From NCBI GenBank assembly GCA_017501125.1, contig JAFVXN010000055.1:1-6621 (forward strand): a DNA stretch of 6,621 nt. Direction: 5' to 3'. Shown one piece after another: positions 5,965 to 6,621 of this stretch. The notes under the pieces were generated by a model. The model saw only the letters and a list, made by a program, of their open reading frames with translations, was not told the DNA's origin and ran no database searches. A program made the translations under genes and the position numbers. Source of the stretch: Clostridia bacterium. GTDB taxonomy: Bacteria > Bacillota > Clostridia > Christensenellales > Borkfalkiaceae. Numbering within the stretch: the stretch's first letter is position 1; each line of letters begins with the position of its first letter.

Positions 5965-6621
5965 ATGGCAAACATCTACTATCAACAAGATTGTGACTTG
6001 AACAAACTCGCAGGCAAAACGGTTGCTATCATCGGCTACGGTAGCCAAGGGCACGCGCACGCGCTCAACCTTAAGGAATCGGGCGTTAACGTTGTCGTAG
6101 GTCTCTACGAAGGTAGTAAGAGCTGGGCGAAGGCTGAAAAGCAAGGTCTTAAAGTTATGACCGCTTTCGACGCGGCAAAAGCGGCGGATCTTATCATGAT
6201 CCTCATCAACGACGAAAAACAAGCAAAACTTTACAAGGAATCCATCGAACCCAACCTCACGGAAGGCAAAACCTTGGCTTTCGCACACGGTTTCAATATT
6301 CACTTCGGTTGCATCAAACCCCCGAAGAACGTCAACGTTATCATGGTCGCACCCAAGGGCCCTGGCCACACCGTTCGTAGCGAATATCAGGTTGGCAAAG
6401 GCGTACCTTGCTTGATCGCGGTAGAACAAGACGCGACTGGCGACGCTTTGGAAATCGGTCTTGCATACGCGCTCGGTATCGGTGGCGCAAGAGCGGGCGT
6501 TTTGGAGACGACCTTCCGCACGGAGACGGAGACCGACCTCTTTGGCGAACAAGCCGTCCTTTGCGGTGGTGTTTGCGCGCTTATGCAGGCTGGTTTTGAG
6601 ACGCTCGTCGAGGCTGGCTAC
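5965..6621 (+). CDS. ilvC: Ketol-acid reductoisomerase, N-terminal part (runs off window)
   Basis: The first 219 residues are present and the frame is still open at the window end; the family is usually about 330 residues for class I. The enzyme converts acetohydroxy acids from IlvBN to 2,3-dihydroxy acids using Mg and NAD(P)H. The Rossmann motif GYGSQGHAHALNL (24-36) is followed by a class I nucleotide-specificity loop GLYEGSKSW (46-54), where S51 and S53 suggest NADPH use. FAHGFNIHF (106-114) holds the catalytic H108 region, and APKGPGHTVR (129-138) follows. The all-helical domain begins with ETETDLFGEQ, giving the metal ligands D191 and E195. ATG 5965 is preceded by AAAGGA (5950-5955) with a 9-base spacer. 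The gap after ilvN is 57 AT-rich bases without a terminator, so it is probably co-transcribed. Its codons are richer in T-ending Gly, Ala, Val and Leu forms than those of leuA. Confidence 0.96.
   Translation, partial: MANIYYQQDCDLNKLAGKTVAIIGYGSQGHAHALNLKESGVNVVVGLYEGSKSWAKAEKQGLKVMTAFDAAKAADLIMILINDEKQAKLYKESIEPNLTEGKTLAFAHGFNIHFGCIKPPKNVNVIMVAPKGPGHTVRSEYQVGKGVPCLIAVEQDATGDALEIGLAYALGIGGARAGVLETTFRTETETDLFGEQAVLCGGVCALMQAGFETLVEAGY

Overview
This window looks like chromosomal DNA from an uncultured or poorly characterised Clostridia-type Bacillota. The evidence is a tRNA-sensing T-box leader, strong sigma-A type promoters, AT-rich spacers, a BspA-like leucine-rich-repeat surface protein, and amino-acid biosynthesis proteins of clostridial flavour. 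No mobile element, CRISPR array, tRNA or rRNA gene is visible. All genes are on the + strand.

Region 1 (1-331) is the 3' end of a BspA/LRR_5 repeat protein gene, closed by a clear rho-independent terminator. Region 2 (about 400-1580) is ilvE, the branched-chain aminotransferase, transcribed from its own strong extended -10 promoter through a short leader with a small hairpin and no T-box. Region 3 (1620-1947) is a second promoter followed by a complete T-box riboswitch. Its specifier codon reads CUC (Leu), and its antiterminator and terminator are mutually exclusive. Region 4 (2009 to the window end) is a tightly packed leuA-ilvB-ilvN-ilvC operon; ilvC runs off the right edge after 219 codons.

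Together the genes cover most of branched-chain amino-acid synthesis. IlvB with IlvN condenses pyruvate (or pyruvate plus 2-oxobutyrate) to acetohydroxy acids. IlvC isomerises and reduces these. LeuA diverts 2-oxoisovalerate toward leucine. IlvE performs the final transamination to Leu, Val and Ile. ilvD and leuBCD are not in the window and may lie downstream. Control appears layered: uncharged tRNA-Leu opens the leuA-ilvBNC operon through the T-box, and the LeuA C-terminal domain and IlvN ACT domain probably give allosteric feedback.

I see no strong case for a wholly new biological system. The observations most worth checking are the leucine-only T-box over a shared Leu/Val/Ile operon, ilvE lying outside that control, the unusual leuA translation-start region, and a shift in codon choice in ilvC.
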